Position numbers and translations under genes: made by a program
Notes under the pieces: generated by a model
The model's database searches: none
Told to the model about the DNA's origin: nothing
The model's input: the letters and a program-made list of their open reading frames with translations, nothing else
In this document: positions 1 to 5,611 of the stretch, piece after piece
How positions within the stretch are numbered: position 1 is the first letter of the stretch
Layout of the letters: every line of letters starts with the position of its first letter
Origin: Desulfobacteraceae bacterium
GTDB lineage: Bacteria; Desulfobacterota; Desulfobacteria; Desulfobacterales; Desulfosarcinaceae
Direction: 5' to 3'
DNA: 5,862 bases
NCBI GenBank assembly: GCA_027025615.1
Contig: JALVQM010000167.1
Span: forward strand, 1-5,862

Positions 1-1169
1 AATGGTGGTACTACCTGTTCCAGTGCACAGAATGCCGGCGCTGTTCGGTCTTTTGCCCCTATGGCATTGATACGGCCGAAATAACAATTATGGGCCGTGA
101 GTTGCTAAACCTGCTGGGACTCAACATCGACTGGATTGCCACCCCGGTTTCAAATTGTTACCGCACAGGCAACCATTTGGGTATTCAGCCTCACGCCTTC
201 AAGGATATGATCGATTTTTTCTGCGATGATATAGAAGAAATTACCGGGATTAGGCCTGATCCCCAGTTCAATAAAAAGGGAGCCGATATCCTGTTCATTA
301 CCCCTTCCGGCGATGTTTTTGCAGACCCCGGCACTTACACCTGTATGGGCTACCTGATGCTTTTCCATTTCCTGAAAGAAAAGTACGGGTTTGATATAAC
401 CTGGAGCACCTATGCTTCCGAAGGTGGCAACTTCGGCTTTTTCACCTCCCATGAAACCATGAAAAGACTCAACGCCAAGATGTACATGGAAGCCAAGCGT
501 CTGGGAGTTAAGTGGATTCTGGGTGGTGAATGCGGCCACATGTGGCGGGTGATTAACCAGTACATGGACACCATGAACGGTCCGGCAGACTTCCTTGAAG
601 AGCCGGTCAATCCCCTGACCGGAACCAAGTTTGAGAACGCCAAGTCAACCAAGATGGTCCATATCGCAGAATTCACGGCCGATCTGATCAAGCATGGCAA
701 GCTGGACCTGGACCCGTCCCGTAACGACAACAAGATCATAACCTTCCACGATTCATGTAACCCGGCCCGGGGAATGGGCATGTTTGAAGAACCGCGTTAT
801 GTGATCCGCAACGTGGCCAATAATTTCTACGACATGCCGGCCAACACGATCCGGGAAAACACCTTCTGCTGCGGCAGCGGAGCTGGTTTAAATGCCGGTG
901 AAAACATGGAATTGAGGATGGCAGGCGGCCTGCCCCGGGCCAACGCCGTCAAGTATGTCCATGAAAAGTTCGGGGTTAACATGCTGGCCTGCATCTGCGC
1001 CATAGACCGGGCGGCCTTGCCGACCTCAATGGAATACTGGGTTCCTGAAGTCGACGTTACCGGGCTTCACGAACTGGTGGCCAACGCCCTGATCCTGCCT
1101 GGAGAAAAGCAACGCGAAACGGATCTGCGCGGCGAACCGCTGCCGGGAATGGAGGATGCCGATGAATGA
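1..1169 (+). CDS. dsrK: DsrK, sulfite-reduction complex Fe-S subunit (3' part; 5' end outside window)
   Basis: HdrD-like catalytic subunit of the DsrMKJOP complex, on the cytoplasmic face, thought to pass electrons to the DsrC trisulfide. The reading frame is open from base 3 with no start in the window; 388 residues are visible, and the family is usually about 540, so the N-terminal part is missing. The ATG at base 90 is internal, because the same frame upstream encodes a ferredoxin motif, CTECRRCSVFCP (fragment residues 8-19, four Cys of a [4Fe-4S] cluster). Further on are GGECGH (Cys177) and a C-terminal CCG domain: HDSC (Cys252), CCGSGAG (Cys289-290), then CIC (Cys330, Cys332), which would bind the special HdrB/D-type cluster. 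No signal peptide or membrane segment is seen in the visible part. The stop (1167-1169) overlaps the dsrJ start. dsrM is expected just upstream. Family assignment is firm from motifs plus context. Confidence 0.95.
   Translation, partial: WWYYLFQCTECRRCSVFCPYGIDTAEITIMGRELLNLLGLNIDWIATPVSNCYRTGNHLGIQPHAFKDMIDFFCDDIEEITGIRPDPQFNKKGADILFITPSGDVFADPGTYTCMGYLMLFHFLKEKYGFDITWSTYASEGGNFGFFTSHETMKRLNAKMYMEAKRLGVKWILGGECGHMWRVINQYMDTMNGPADFLEEPVNPLTGTKFENAKSTKMVHIAEFTADLIKHGKLDLDPSRNDNKIITFHDSCNPARGMGMFEEPRYVIRNVANNFYDMPANTIRENTFCCGSGAGLNAGENMELRMAGGLPRANAVKYVHEKFGVNMLACICAIDRAALPTSMEYWVPEVDVTGLHELVANALILPGEKQRETDLRGEPLPGMEDADE
1151..1155 (+). promoter_or_regulatory. dsrJ Shine-Dalgarno, decides the start
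   Basis: GGAGG lies inside the last codons of dsrK. It abuts the ATG at 1156 but is 6 bases upstream of the in-frame ATG at 1162, so 1162 is the better start. Confidence 0.75.
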
Positions 1170-1551
1170 TAAAAAATACATAGTTTTCGGACTGTTGATT
1201 TTCATCGTCCTTTTCGCTTTCCCACTCTGGTTCAACCTGGGCAAGGCAGCCCCGGCACCTAAACCGGTTTTAAGCGAAAAGGCCAAGGCGGCAGAAAAAT
1301 GCGTCATGCCAACCGAGTTCATGCGTTCAGAACACATGAAGTTGCTGGGTATCTGGAGACGCTCTGTGGTCCGCCACGCAAAGCGGGAATTTATCAATCC
1401 TGAAGGCAAGCAGTACACCATGAGCTTGCAGAACACCTGCCTGGGCTGCCACGACAACAAGGCCCAATTCTGCGACAAATGTCACGATTATGCTTCGGTG
1501 GATGTGTACTGCTGGAATTGCCATATTGATAAATCCAAAGGAGAAGAATGA
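1162..1551 (+). CDS. dsrJ: DsrJ, membrane-anchored triheme cytochrome c
   Basis: Periplasmic triheme c-type cytochrome of the DsrMKJOP complex. The 129-residue product begins with an uncleaved-looking signal/anchor helix (about residues 6-25, IVFGLLIFIVLFAFPLW) and carries three haem-binding motifs near the C-terminus: CLGCH (93-97), CDKCH (104-108) and CWNCH (117-121). DsrJ proteins are known for one haem with unusual His/Cys ligation. The Cys of KCVMP (Cys47), followed by a basic block containing His58 and His72, sits where that distal Cys is expected; this is family knowledge applied here, not proven. The start at 1162 is preferred over the in-frame ATG at 1156 because of Shine-Dalgarno spacing. 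The gene overlaps dsrK by 8 bases and dsrO by 4 (ATGA), implying co-translation. Length is normal for the family. Confidence 0.95.
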   Translation: MNDKKYIVFGLLIFIVLFAFPLWFNLGKAAPAPKPVLSEKAKAAEKCVMPTEFMRSEHMKLLGIWRRSVVRHAKREFINPEGKQYTMSLQNTCLGCHDNKAQFCDKCHDYASVDVYCWNCHIDKSKGEE

Positions 1552-2333
1552 TGGATAGCAGCAGAAGAAGCGTCTTGAAATTTTTCGGTCTGACTGCTTT
1601 GGGGCTGGCCTCCAAACCGGTGCTCGATGCCTTTGCCACCGAACACGGCCATAACGTGATGCACGTTGAAAAAGGCGCCAAGGCCCTAAAGGCCAAGCAG
1701 TGGGCCATGGTCATAGATACCCGCAAATTCGAATCGGCAGAACAACTGGAGCCGATCATCGAAGCATGCAACAAGGCCCACAATATACCGATGTTCGACA
1801 ACAAGAATCACGAAATAAAATGGATCTGGGAAACAGAGTATCATAATGCTTTCCCACAGATGCCCAACCGTTTCCTGTCTGAAGAAGCCGAGCAGCGGCC
1901 ATACCTGGTGCTGTGCAATCACTGTGAAAATCCACCCTGCTGTCGCGCCTGTCCTACCCAGGCTACCTTTAAACGTGAAAGCGACGGCATCGTTATCATG
2001 GATTTTCACCGTTGTATCGGATGCCGTTTCTGCATGGCGGCCTGTCCCTTTGGCTCCCGCAGCTTCAACTTCCGCGACCCGCGGCCTTTCATCTCCGAGC
2101 TGAACCACGACTATCCAACCCGGATGAAAGGTGTCGTAGAGAAATGCAATTTCTGCGCTGAACGGCTGGCCAAAGGATTGCAGCCGGCCTGTGTTGAAGC
2201 GTCAGAAGGAGCCTTAGTCTTCGGCGATCTTTACGATCCGGACTCCGAGGTCCGCAGACTTCTGCGGGAAAACTATACCATCCGGCGCAAACAGAGTTTG
2301 GGAACCGAACCCTGCGTCTACTACATAGTGTGA
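1548..2333 (+). CDS. dsrO: DsrO, Tat-exported periplasmic ferredoxin-like Fe-S subunit
   Basis: Electron-transfer subunit of DsrMKJOP, related to the NrfC/DMSO-reductase beta family and expected to link DsrP to DsrJ in the periplasm. The 261-residue product starts with a twin-arginine signal (SRRSVLKFFG, residues 5-14, then a hydrophobic stretch to about 30). Cys motifs: CNHCENPPCCRACP (123-136), CIGCRFCMAACP (156-167) and CNFC...PACVEAS (200-219). The usual first ferredoxin motif is degenerate at residues 55-81: only Cys74 remains. The last Cys of the fourth motif is Ser219. The remaining ligands fit three [4Fe-4S] clusters rather than four. The start overlaps the dsrJ stop. ATG 1551 is an equally plausible start (7 rather than 4 bases from AGGAG at 1539-1543) and would remove one Met. 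The stop is 7 bases before the preferred dsrP start. Confidence 0.95.
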   Translation: MMDSSRRSVLKFFGLTALGLASKPVLDAFATEHGHNVMHVEKGAKALKAKQWAMVIDTRKFESAEQLEPIIEACNKAHNIPMFDNKNHEIKWIWETEYHNAFPQMPNRFLSEEAEQRPYLVLCNHCENPPCCRACPTQATFKRESDGIVIMDFHRCIGCRFCMAACPFGSRSFNFRDPRPFISELNHDYPTRMKGVVEKCNFCAERLAKGLQPACVEASEGALVFGDLYDPDSEVRRLLRENYTIRRKQSLGTEPCVYYIV

Positions 2334-2338
2334 GGTGA
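2332..2338 (+). promoter_or_regulatory. dsrP ribosome binding site overlapping the dsrO stop
   Basis: GAGGTGA, a 7-base match to the anti-Shine-Dalgarno complement, overlaps the dsrO TGA (2331-2333). It favours ATG 2341 for dsrP over the in-frame GTG at 2335, which lies inside the site itself. Confidence 0.7.
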
Positions 2339-2340
2339 CT

Positions 2341-3498
2341 ATGCTTGAATTAGCCGTAAGAGGAGATAAAAAATACTGGGGTTGGATCGTCGCCCTGCTG
2401 GCGGTAATCGGCGGCGCATTTTTACTCTACCTGTGGCAGCTCAAGTTCGGTCTCGGTATTACCGGGATGAGCCGCGACGTGTCATGGGGATTCTACATTG
2501 CAAATTTCACCTATCTTGTTGGTGTAGCTGCCGGGGGTGTAATGGTGGTTCTGCCTTACTACCTTCACGATTATAAGGCCTACGGCAGAATAACCGTTCT
2601 GGGCGAATTTCTGGCCATCGGCGCCATCGTCATGTGCTTGCTGTTTATCATCGTCGATCTTGGTCAGCCCATGCGTATCCTTAATGTATGGCTCTATCCC
2701 ACTCCCCACAGCGTGCTTTTCTGGGATACCATCGTGCTCAATGGATACCTTTTTCTTAACCTGGTAGTAGGCTGGAACGTTTTGGAAGCCGAACGCAACA
2801 ACACCCATTACCAATCCTGGCTTAAGCCTTTCATCTACATTTCGATACCCTGGGCCGTCAGTATCCACACGGTTACCGCGTACCTGTACTGCGGTCTTCC
2901 CGGTCGTGGTTTCTGGCTGACAGCAATCCTGGCGCCCCGCTTTCTGGCATCGGCCTTTGCCGCCGGTCCGGCCCTGCTGATCCTGCTGTGCCTCTTTGTT
3001 CGCAAGGTCACCAATTTCGATCCGGGTCGCGAACAAATCCAGGCCCTTGCCAAAACAGTGGCCTACGCCATTTGCGTAAACGTGTTTTTCTTCCTGTGTG
3101 AAGTTTTCGTTGCTTTTTACAGCAACATTCCTGAGCATATGGATCATCTTAAATACCTGTTCGCCGGCCTGCACGGACATGGCCTGCTGGTTCCCTGGAT
3201 GTGGGCCTCGTTTATCCTGATGATCATAGGTATAATCATGACAGTAAACCCGGGGACCCGTAAAAACGAGACCACCCTTGCCTGGGCCTGTGTCGCCATC
3301 ATTTTGGGCACCTGGATCGACAAGGGGCTGGGAATGATTTCCGGTGGTTTTGTACCCAACCCATTGCACCAGGTAAACGAATATGCTCCCACCTTACCCG
3401 AAATTGGTATTACCATCGGTGTTTATGCGGCCGGGGCACTGGTGCTGACAATCCTCTACAAAATAGCCATTGGGGTAAAGGAAGAAGTACGCGCCTAG
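2341..3498 (+). CDS. dsrP: DsrP, NrfD-family integral membrane subunit
   Basis: Membrane subunit of DsrMKJOP in the NrfD/PsrC family, thought to exchange electrons with the quinone pool and pass them to or from DsrO. The 385-residue product has about ten hydrophobic segments, roughly at 13-33, 52-72, 88-108, 127-147, 166-182, 196-220, 238-260, 284-302, 312-328 and 356-378. Family-like features are FYIANFTYLVGVAAGG (51-66), DLGQPMRILNV (106-116), and IHTVTAYLYCGLPGRGFW (175-192) leading into the segment at 196-220. No haem-binding or Fe-S motif is present, as expected. ATG 2341 is chosen over the in-frame GTG 2335 because GAGGTGA at 2332-2338 must serve as ribosome binding site. It is the last gene of the operon, followed 29 bases later by a strong hairpin terminator. 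Length and topology are normal. Confidence 0.95.
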   Translation: MLELAVRGDKKYWGWIVALLAVIGGAFLLYLWQLKFGLGITGMSRDVSWGFYIANFTYLVGVAAGGVMVVLPYYLHDYKAYGRITVLGEFLAIGAIVMCLLFIIVDLGQPMRILNVWLYPTPHSVLFWDTIVLNGYLFLNLVVGWNVLEAERNNTHYQSWLKPFIYISIPWAVSIHTVTAYLYCGLPGRGFWLTAILAPRFLASAFAAGPALLILLCLFVRKVTNFDPGREQIQALAKTVAYAICVNVFFFLCEVFVAFYSNIPEHMDHLKYLFAGLHGHGLLVPWMWASFILMIIGIIMTVNPGTRKNETTLAWACVAIILGTWIDKGLGMISGGFVPNPLHQVNEYAPTLPEIGITIGVYAAGALVLTILYKIAIGVKEEVRA

Positions 3499-3527
3499 AA
3501 CAGAAACTTTACCCGAGTATCAGCCAG

Positions 3528-3558
3528 GGCCTGGCGGAAATAACCGTCAGGCCTTTCT
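3528..3558 (+). terminator. Intrinsic terminator of the dsr operon
   Basis: GGCCTGGCGG (3528-3537) pairs with CCGTCAGGCC (3544-3553) in a 10-bp stem containing one G-U pair, closed by the 6-base loop AAATAA and followed by TTTCT. It lies 29 bases past the dsrP stop. Read on the minus strand, the stem is not followed by a T-run, so it mainly serves dsr transcription, although it also sits just beyond the dus stop codon. Confidence 0.85.
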
Positions 3559-3563
3559 ATTGC

Positions 3564-4595
3564 TTAACCAATCAGGTTCAGGTTTGGCCTTGAATTCCAT
3601 TCCGGTGCCAGGCTGAAAAAATTTTCCAGGACCCGGCGGATTATTGCAAGGCTGGTTGCGTTTTGAATTTTGCGCATCAGGAAATGACCAAAGCGAAAAT
3701 TGGCCGCCAGATAGGGTGTGTAACGCCTGTAACGCCGCAAAGCCCGACCTGAATCGAAATTGTCTCCGACAAGCTCTAAAAGCCGCATTGCCGTACGGCA
3801 GGCTACCTGGGGTTCAAACCGCTTTGCCATGACCCATTGGGCAAAGGACCATGGCTGACAAATGGCCATCCGCCCCAGGGCCACCCCGTCACAACCGGTG
3901 GTCTCCAACATGCGCAGGCAATCTGAAGGGCTGAAAACATTGCCGTTGCCAAAGACCGGGATGCTCACGGCTTCTTTGACCAGGGCAATGTACTGCCACT
4001 TGGGAGGACGATTGCGCCGGTCAGGAGCAACCCGCGGATGAAAGGTAAGAGCATCGGCTCCGGCGTCTTCCAGCCTTCGGGCAAGATTGACGGCCGGACC
4101 GGGATCGTCCTGCCAGCCGGTACGAAACTTTACTGTCACCGGGCAACTTACTGCCCGGCGTACGGCACAAACCACCTTCAGTGCAAGATCAGGCTCTTGG
4201 AGCAGGGCGGCCCCCCATCTCTGGCGGCAGATACTCTTGGCGCTGCATCCCAGGTTGATATCCACTCCAAAAAGTCCATTTTCTTCGATCCTGGCCGCCG
4301 CCACAGCCATCTTTTCAGGTTTTGAGCCTGCAATTTGAATACTTAGTCTTTGAGCCTCTGCATCATGCCAATTAAAATATGCCGATGTGTTACGGGTTTC
4401 ATGGGGAATCCGTCCGGCGCTGCACATTTCCGAAAAAAACAAACCGCAACCGCCGAATTCATCTATGAGCCGACGCATGGCCACGTGTCCCAGACAGCTC
4501 ATCGGTGCCAGGACCAGCCGGCTGGGAATCATCTTGGCTCCGATGGCTAGCGGCCTGTTCAGTAAGCCGGGTAATTTTTCCGGTAAAACAGGCAT
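3564..4595 (-). CDS. tRNA-dihydrouridine synthase family protein (divergent DusB-like)
   Basis: FMN-dependent TIM-barrel enzyme expected to reduce uridines in the tRNA D-loop region with NADPH. From the chosen start the product has 343 residues, typical for Dus. Visible family landmarks: LVLAPM (27-32); INLGC with the presumed catalytic Cys117; VKFRTGW (155-161, Lys and Arg near FMN); HPR (186-188); and the phosphate-binding VFGNGNV (215-221) and LGR (240-242) followed by QPWSF. It departs from the common consensus: GCS instead of GCP after the catalytic Cys, GNGN instead of GNGD, and a changed segment after HPR. The frame is open back to a GTG at 4682, but ATG 4595 fits the family's N-terminus better and lies downstream of a TATAAG box; AGGG ends 8 bases upstream. 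It is convergent with dsr and divergent from rplU, so probably its own transcription unit. The position it modifies cannot be read from sequence. Confidence 0.88.
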   Translation of the reverse strand: MPVLPEKLPGLLNRPLAIGAKMIPSRLVLAPMSCLGHVAMRRLIDEFGGCGLFFSEMCSAGRIPHETRNTSAYFNWHDAEAQRLSIQIAGSKPEKMAVAAARIEENGLFGVDINLGCSAKSICRQRWGAALLQEPDLALKVVCAVRRAVSCPVTVKFRTGWQDDPGPAVNLARRLEDAGADALTFHPRVAPDRRNRPPKWQYIALVKEAVSIPVFGNGNVFSPSDCLRMLETTGCDGVALGRMAICQPWSFAQWVMAKRFEPQVACRTAMRLLELVGDNFDSGRALRRYRRYTPYLAANFRFGHFLMRKIQNATSLAIIRRVLENFFSLAPEWNSRPNLNLIG

Positions 4596-4634
4596 GGATT
4601 CAACCCTGGTTTTGGATATCTTATGATCCTTCAA

Positions 4635-4663
4635 CTTATAATCCATTCGGCGATGCTTGTTGT
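4635..4663 (-). promoter_or_regulatory. Candidate dus promoter
   Basis: On the minus strand, TATAAG (complement of 4635-4640) lies 17 bases from a weak -35-like ACAACA (complement of 4658-4663). It would give a leader of about 30 bases before ATG 4595 and would exclude the upstream GTG start. The -10 is good; the -35 matches only half of the consensus. Confidence 0.35.
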
Positions 4664-4731
4664 ACCGGGAAAAATTCAGCACCGGGTTTAAAGAGCAAGG
4701 TGTTGATCATGATGTTATCCCAAGATTTTTC

Positions 4732-4760
4732 TTGACAATCGCTTTGCTAACATACATATT
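4732..4760 (+). promoter_or_regulatory. Sigma70-type promoter for rplU-rpmA-obg
   Basis: A perfect -35 TTGACA (4732-4737) and a 17-base spacer lead to the -10-like CATATT (4755-4760, four of six consensus bases). Transcription would begin near 4767, giving an rplU leader of about 150 bases. This is the best promoter in the gap upstream of the ribosomal protein genes. Confidence 0.65.
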
Positions 4761-4782
4761 TCCAATTTTCCAGAGGTTGTGA

Positions 4783-4834
4783 TTTTTTGCCTGTTTTTTG
4801 CCGCTTTCGAATTGACAGATTGGCAAAAGCAGGC
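4783..4834 (+). promoter_or_regulatory. Imperfect hairpin in rplU leader, with tandem TTTTTTGCC
   Basis: TTTTTTGCC occurs twice (4783-4791 and 4794-4802). GCCTG (4789-4793) pairs with CAGGC (4830-4834), and TTTTGCC (4796-4802) pairs with GGCAAAA (4822-4828). That makes about 12-13 pairs with one G-U and a bulged U, around a 19-base loop. The first TTTTTTGCC could compete for the same GGCAAAA. A T-run at 4840-4844 begins 5 bases beyond the stem, so a weak attenuator is possible but not shown. Confidence 0.4.
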
Positions 4835-4868
4835 CAGTATTTTTAATGAAATTGTACAATGCAAATAT

Positions 4869-4889
4869 ATGAATGGTTTTGCCGGACTT
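4869..4889 (+). repeat. Copy 1 of the rplU-flanking repeat
   Basis: This stretch matches 5227-5247 at 20 positions if one single-base insertion is allowed in each copy. The invariant 3' half is TGCCGGACTT. This copy forms the 5' arm and part of the loop of the hairpin directly upstream of the rplU ribosome binding site. Confidence 0.6.
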
Positions 4890-4906
4890 TTTGCAAGACC
4901 ATTTTT
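4872..4906 (+). promoter_or_regulatory. Hairpin just upstream of the rplU ribosome binding site
   Basis: AATGGTTTTGC (4872-4882) pairs over 11 bp, with one G-U, to GCAAGACCATT (4893-4903) around the loop CGGACTTTTT. A run of T (4902-4906) follows, then CAGGAGG. The hairpin ends only 4 bases before the Shine-Dalgarno AGGAGG (4908-4913). It looks like a terminator or attenuator by shape but lies inside the rplU leader, so a control element for rplU is inferred. Confidence 0.55.
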
Positions 4907-4918
4907 CAGGAGGACAAA

Positions 4919-5230
4919 ATGTACGCAGTAGTTGCTACCGGCGGCAAGCAGTATCGGGTCGAGCCGGGCGATATCTTGAAAATCGAAAAAATCACCGGCA
5001 ACGTCGGTGACCAGGTGGATTTTGACCAAGTCTTGCTGTACAGCAACGACGAACAGGTCCAGGTAGGGCAGCCCAGGCTGGAAGGCGCTGTGGTCCGCGG
5101 CCATATCGTAGCTCAGGGCAAGCAACGCAAGATAATCGTTTTTAAATACAAACGTCGCAAACGTTATCGCCGTAAAAATGGTCATCGCCAGGCTTTTACC
5201 GCTGTCAAGATAGATACCATCGAAGCATGA
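4919..5230 (+). CDS. rplU: 50S ribosomal protein L21
   Basis: Large-subunit ribosomal protein that binds 23S rRNA in the assembling 50S particle. The 103-residue product has the usual bacterial length and begins MYAVVATGGKQYRV. Its basic C-terminal stretch FKYKRRKRYRRKNGHRQ (about residues 76-92) is the rRNA-binding L21 signature. ATG 4919 is chosen because AGGAGG at 4908-4913 precedes it by 5 bases and L21 proteins start there; the frame is open 20 codons further upstream to ATG 4859, which lacks a ribosome binding site. It is the first gene of the rplU-rpmA-obg cluster, preceded by a hairpin-rich leader and followed by a 126-base gap. Identification is secure. Confidence 0.98.
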   Translation: MYAVVATGGKQYRVEPGDILKIEKITGNVGDQVDFDQVLLYSNDEQVQVGQPRLEGAVVRGHIVAQGKQRKIIVFKYKRRKRYRRKNGHRQAFTAVKIDTIEA

Positions 5231-5247
5231 TGGTTTGTGCCGGACTT
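5227..5247 (+). repeat. Copy 2 of the rplU-flanking repeat
   Basis: This near-copy of 4869-4889 begins in the last rplU codon and includes the stop codon. GGTTTG (5232-5237) can pair with CAGGCC (5250-5255), using two G-U pairs, around the loop TGCCGGACTTAT. This displays the same GCCGGACTT in a loop as copy 1, though with a weaker stem. Confidence 0.55.
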
Positions 5248-5251
5248 ATCA

Positions 5252-5290
5252 GGCCGACTACAACAGGTCAGGGTTGCCCGGTAGCCGGCC
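5252..5290 (+). promoter_or_regulatory. Hairpin in the rplU-rpmA gap
   Basis: GGCCGACTAC (5252-5261) pairs with GTAGCCGGCC (5281-5290) at nine of ten positions, with one A-C mismatch. A small GGGTTGCCC stem-loop (5271-5279) lies in its loop. No T-run follows, so it is not a convincing terminator. Its 5' arm shares GGCC 5252-5255 with the copy 2 hairpin, so the two folds exclude each other. It could be an mRNA processing or regulatory element, or have no role. Confidence 0.4.
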
Positions 5291-5356
5291 CGGTAAATCT
5301 AACTTTGTGAGAATATTTGGCAAGCTATAAATAAAAATTTATTGGAGTAAAACACC

Positions 5357-5611
5357 ATGGCACATAAAAAAGCAGGGGGAAGTTCAAAAAACGGTCGCGA
5401 CAGCCAGGGTCAACGTCGCGGAGTGAAACGTTACGGCGGGCAGTTTGTCAAAGCCGGCAACATCATTGTTCGCCAGCTGGGGACAAAAATCCATCCCGGT
5501 ACCAACGTGGGTGTCGGTAAAGATTATACCCTTTTTGCCAAAATTGATGGAATCGTTAAATTCGAACGCAAAGGACGCTCAGGCAAAAAGGTCAGTGTCT
5601 ATGCCGCGTGA
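5357..5611 (+). CDS. rpmA: 50S ribosomal protein L27
   Basis: Ribosomal protein whose N-terminus reaches the peptidyl transferase centre. The 84-residue product shows the classic L27 layout: MAHKKAGGSSKNGRDSQGQR, VKRYGGQ (23-29), then AGNIIVRQ and GTKIHPG (33-48), and GKDYTLFA (54-61). There is no cleavable N-terminal extension as in Firmicutes. Residue 41, often Arg in VRQRG, is Leu here; this looks like ordinary variation. A GGAG at 5344-5347 lies 9 bases upstream of the ATG. An AT-rich stretch (5326-5343) that includes TATAAA precedes it, but no convincing -35 at proper spacing, so rpmA is probably read from the rplU promoter. The stop overlaps the obg GTG. Confidence 0.98.
   Translation: MAHKKAGGSSKNGRDSQGQRRGVKRYGGQFVKAGNIIVRQLGTKIHPGTNVGVGKDYTLFAKIDGIVKFERKGRSGKKVSVYAA

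Larger units (their letters stand above)
4767..4918 (+). other. Structured 5' leader of rplU, no gene seen
   Basis: With the dus upstream region, this fills the 323-base gap between dus and rplU. It holds two hairpins (4789-4834 and 4872-4903), a second TTGACA at 4812-4817 with poor -10 options, and a TACAAT at 4855-4860 without a matching -35. The rplU frame stays open up to an ATG at 4859, but no Shine-Dalgarno precedes it and L21 proteins start at MYAV, so this stretch is taken as untranslated. Confidence 0.55.

Noticed and set aside
2482..3369. 295-residue open frame on the minus strand
   Set aside because: It lies wholly antisense to dsrP, has low-complexity polar composition and no recognisable domain; it is a shadow of the real gene.
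4596..4682. Longer dus product from GTG 4682 or ATG 4646
   Set aside because: Neither has a Shine-Dalgarno, and the extra residues are basic and unlike the Dus N-terminus.
4712..4738. Minus-strand promoter TTGTCA/TAACAT overlapping the rplU -35
   Set aside because: The spacer is only 15 bases, and the TATAAG box closer to dus ATG 4595 fits better.
4812..4840. Second rplU promoter with TTGACA at 4812-4817
   Set aside because: The -35 is perfect, but at 17 bases the -10 would be CAGTAT (three of six). It also lies in the loop of a leader hairpin, so it is kept only as a remote possibility.
4715..5185. 156-residue open frame on the minus strand
   Set aside because: It covers the rplU leader and much of rplU on the opposite strand, with no family features and no ribosome binding site.
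5305..5331. Own promoter for rpmA (TTGTGA, TATAAA)
   Set aside because: The spacing is only 15 bases and the -35 is imperfect; the AT-rich stretch is more likely an unstructured ribosome binding region.
5326..5343. AT-rich inverted repeat before rpmA
   Set aside because: AATAAA/TTTATT with a 2-base gap cannot form a stable hairpin; it is probably base composition.
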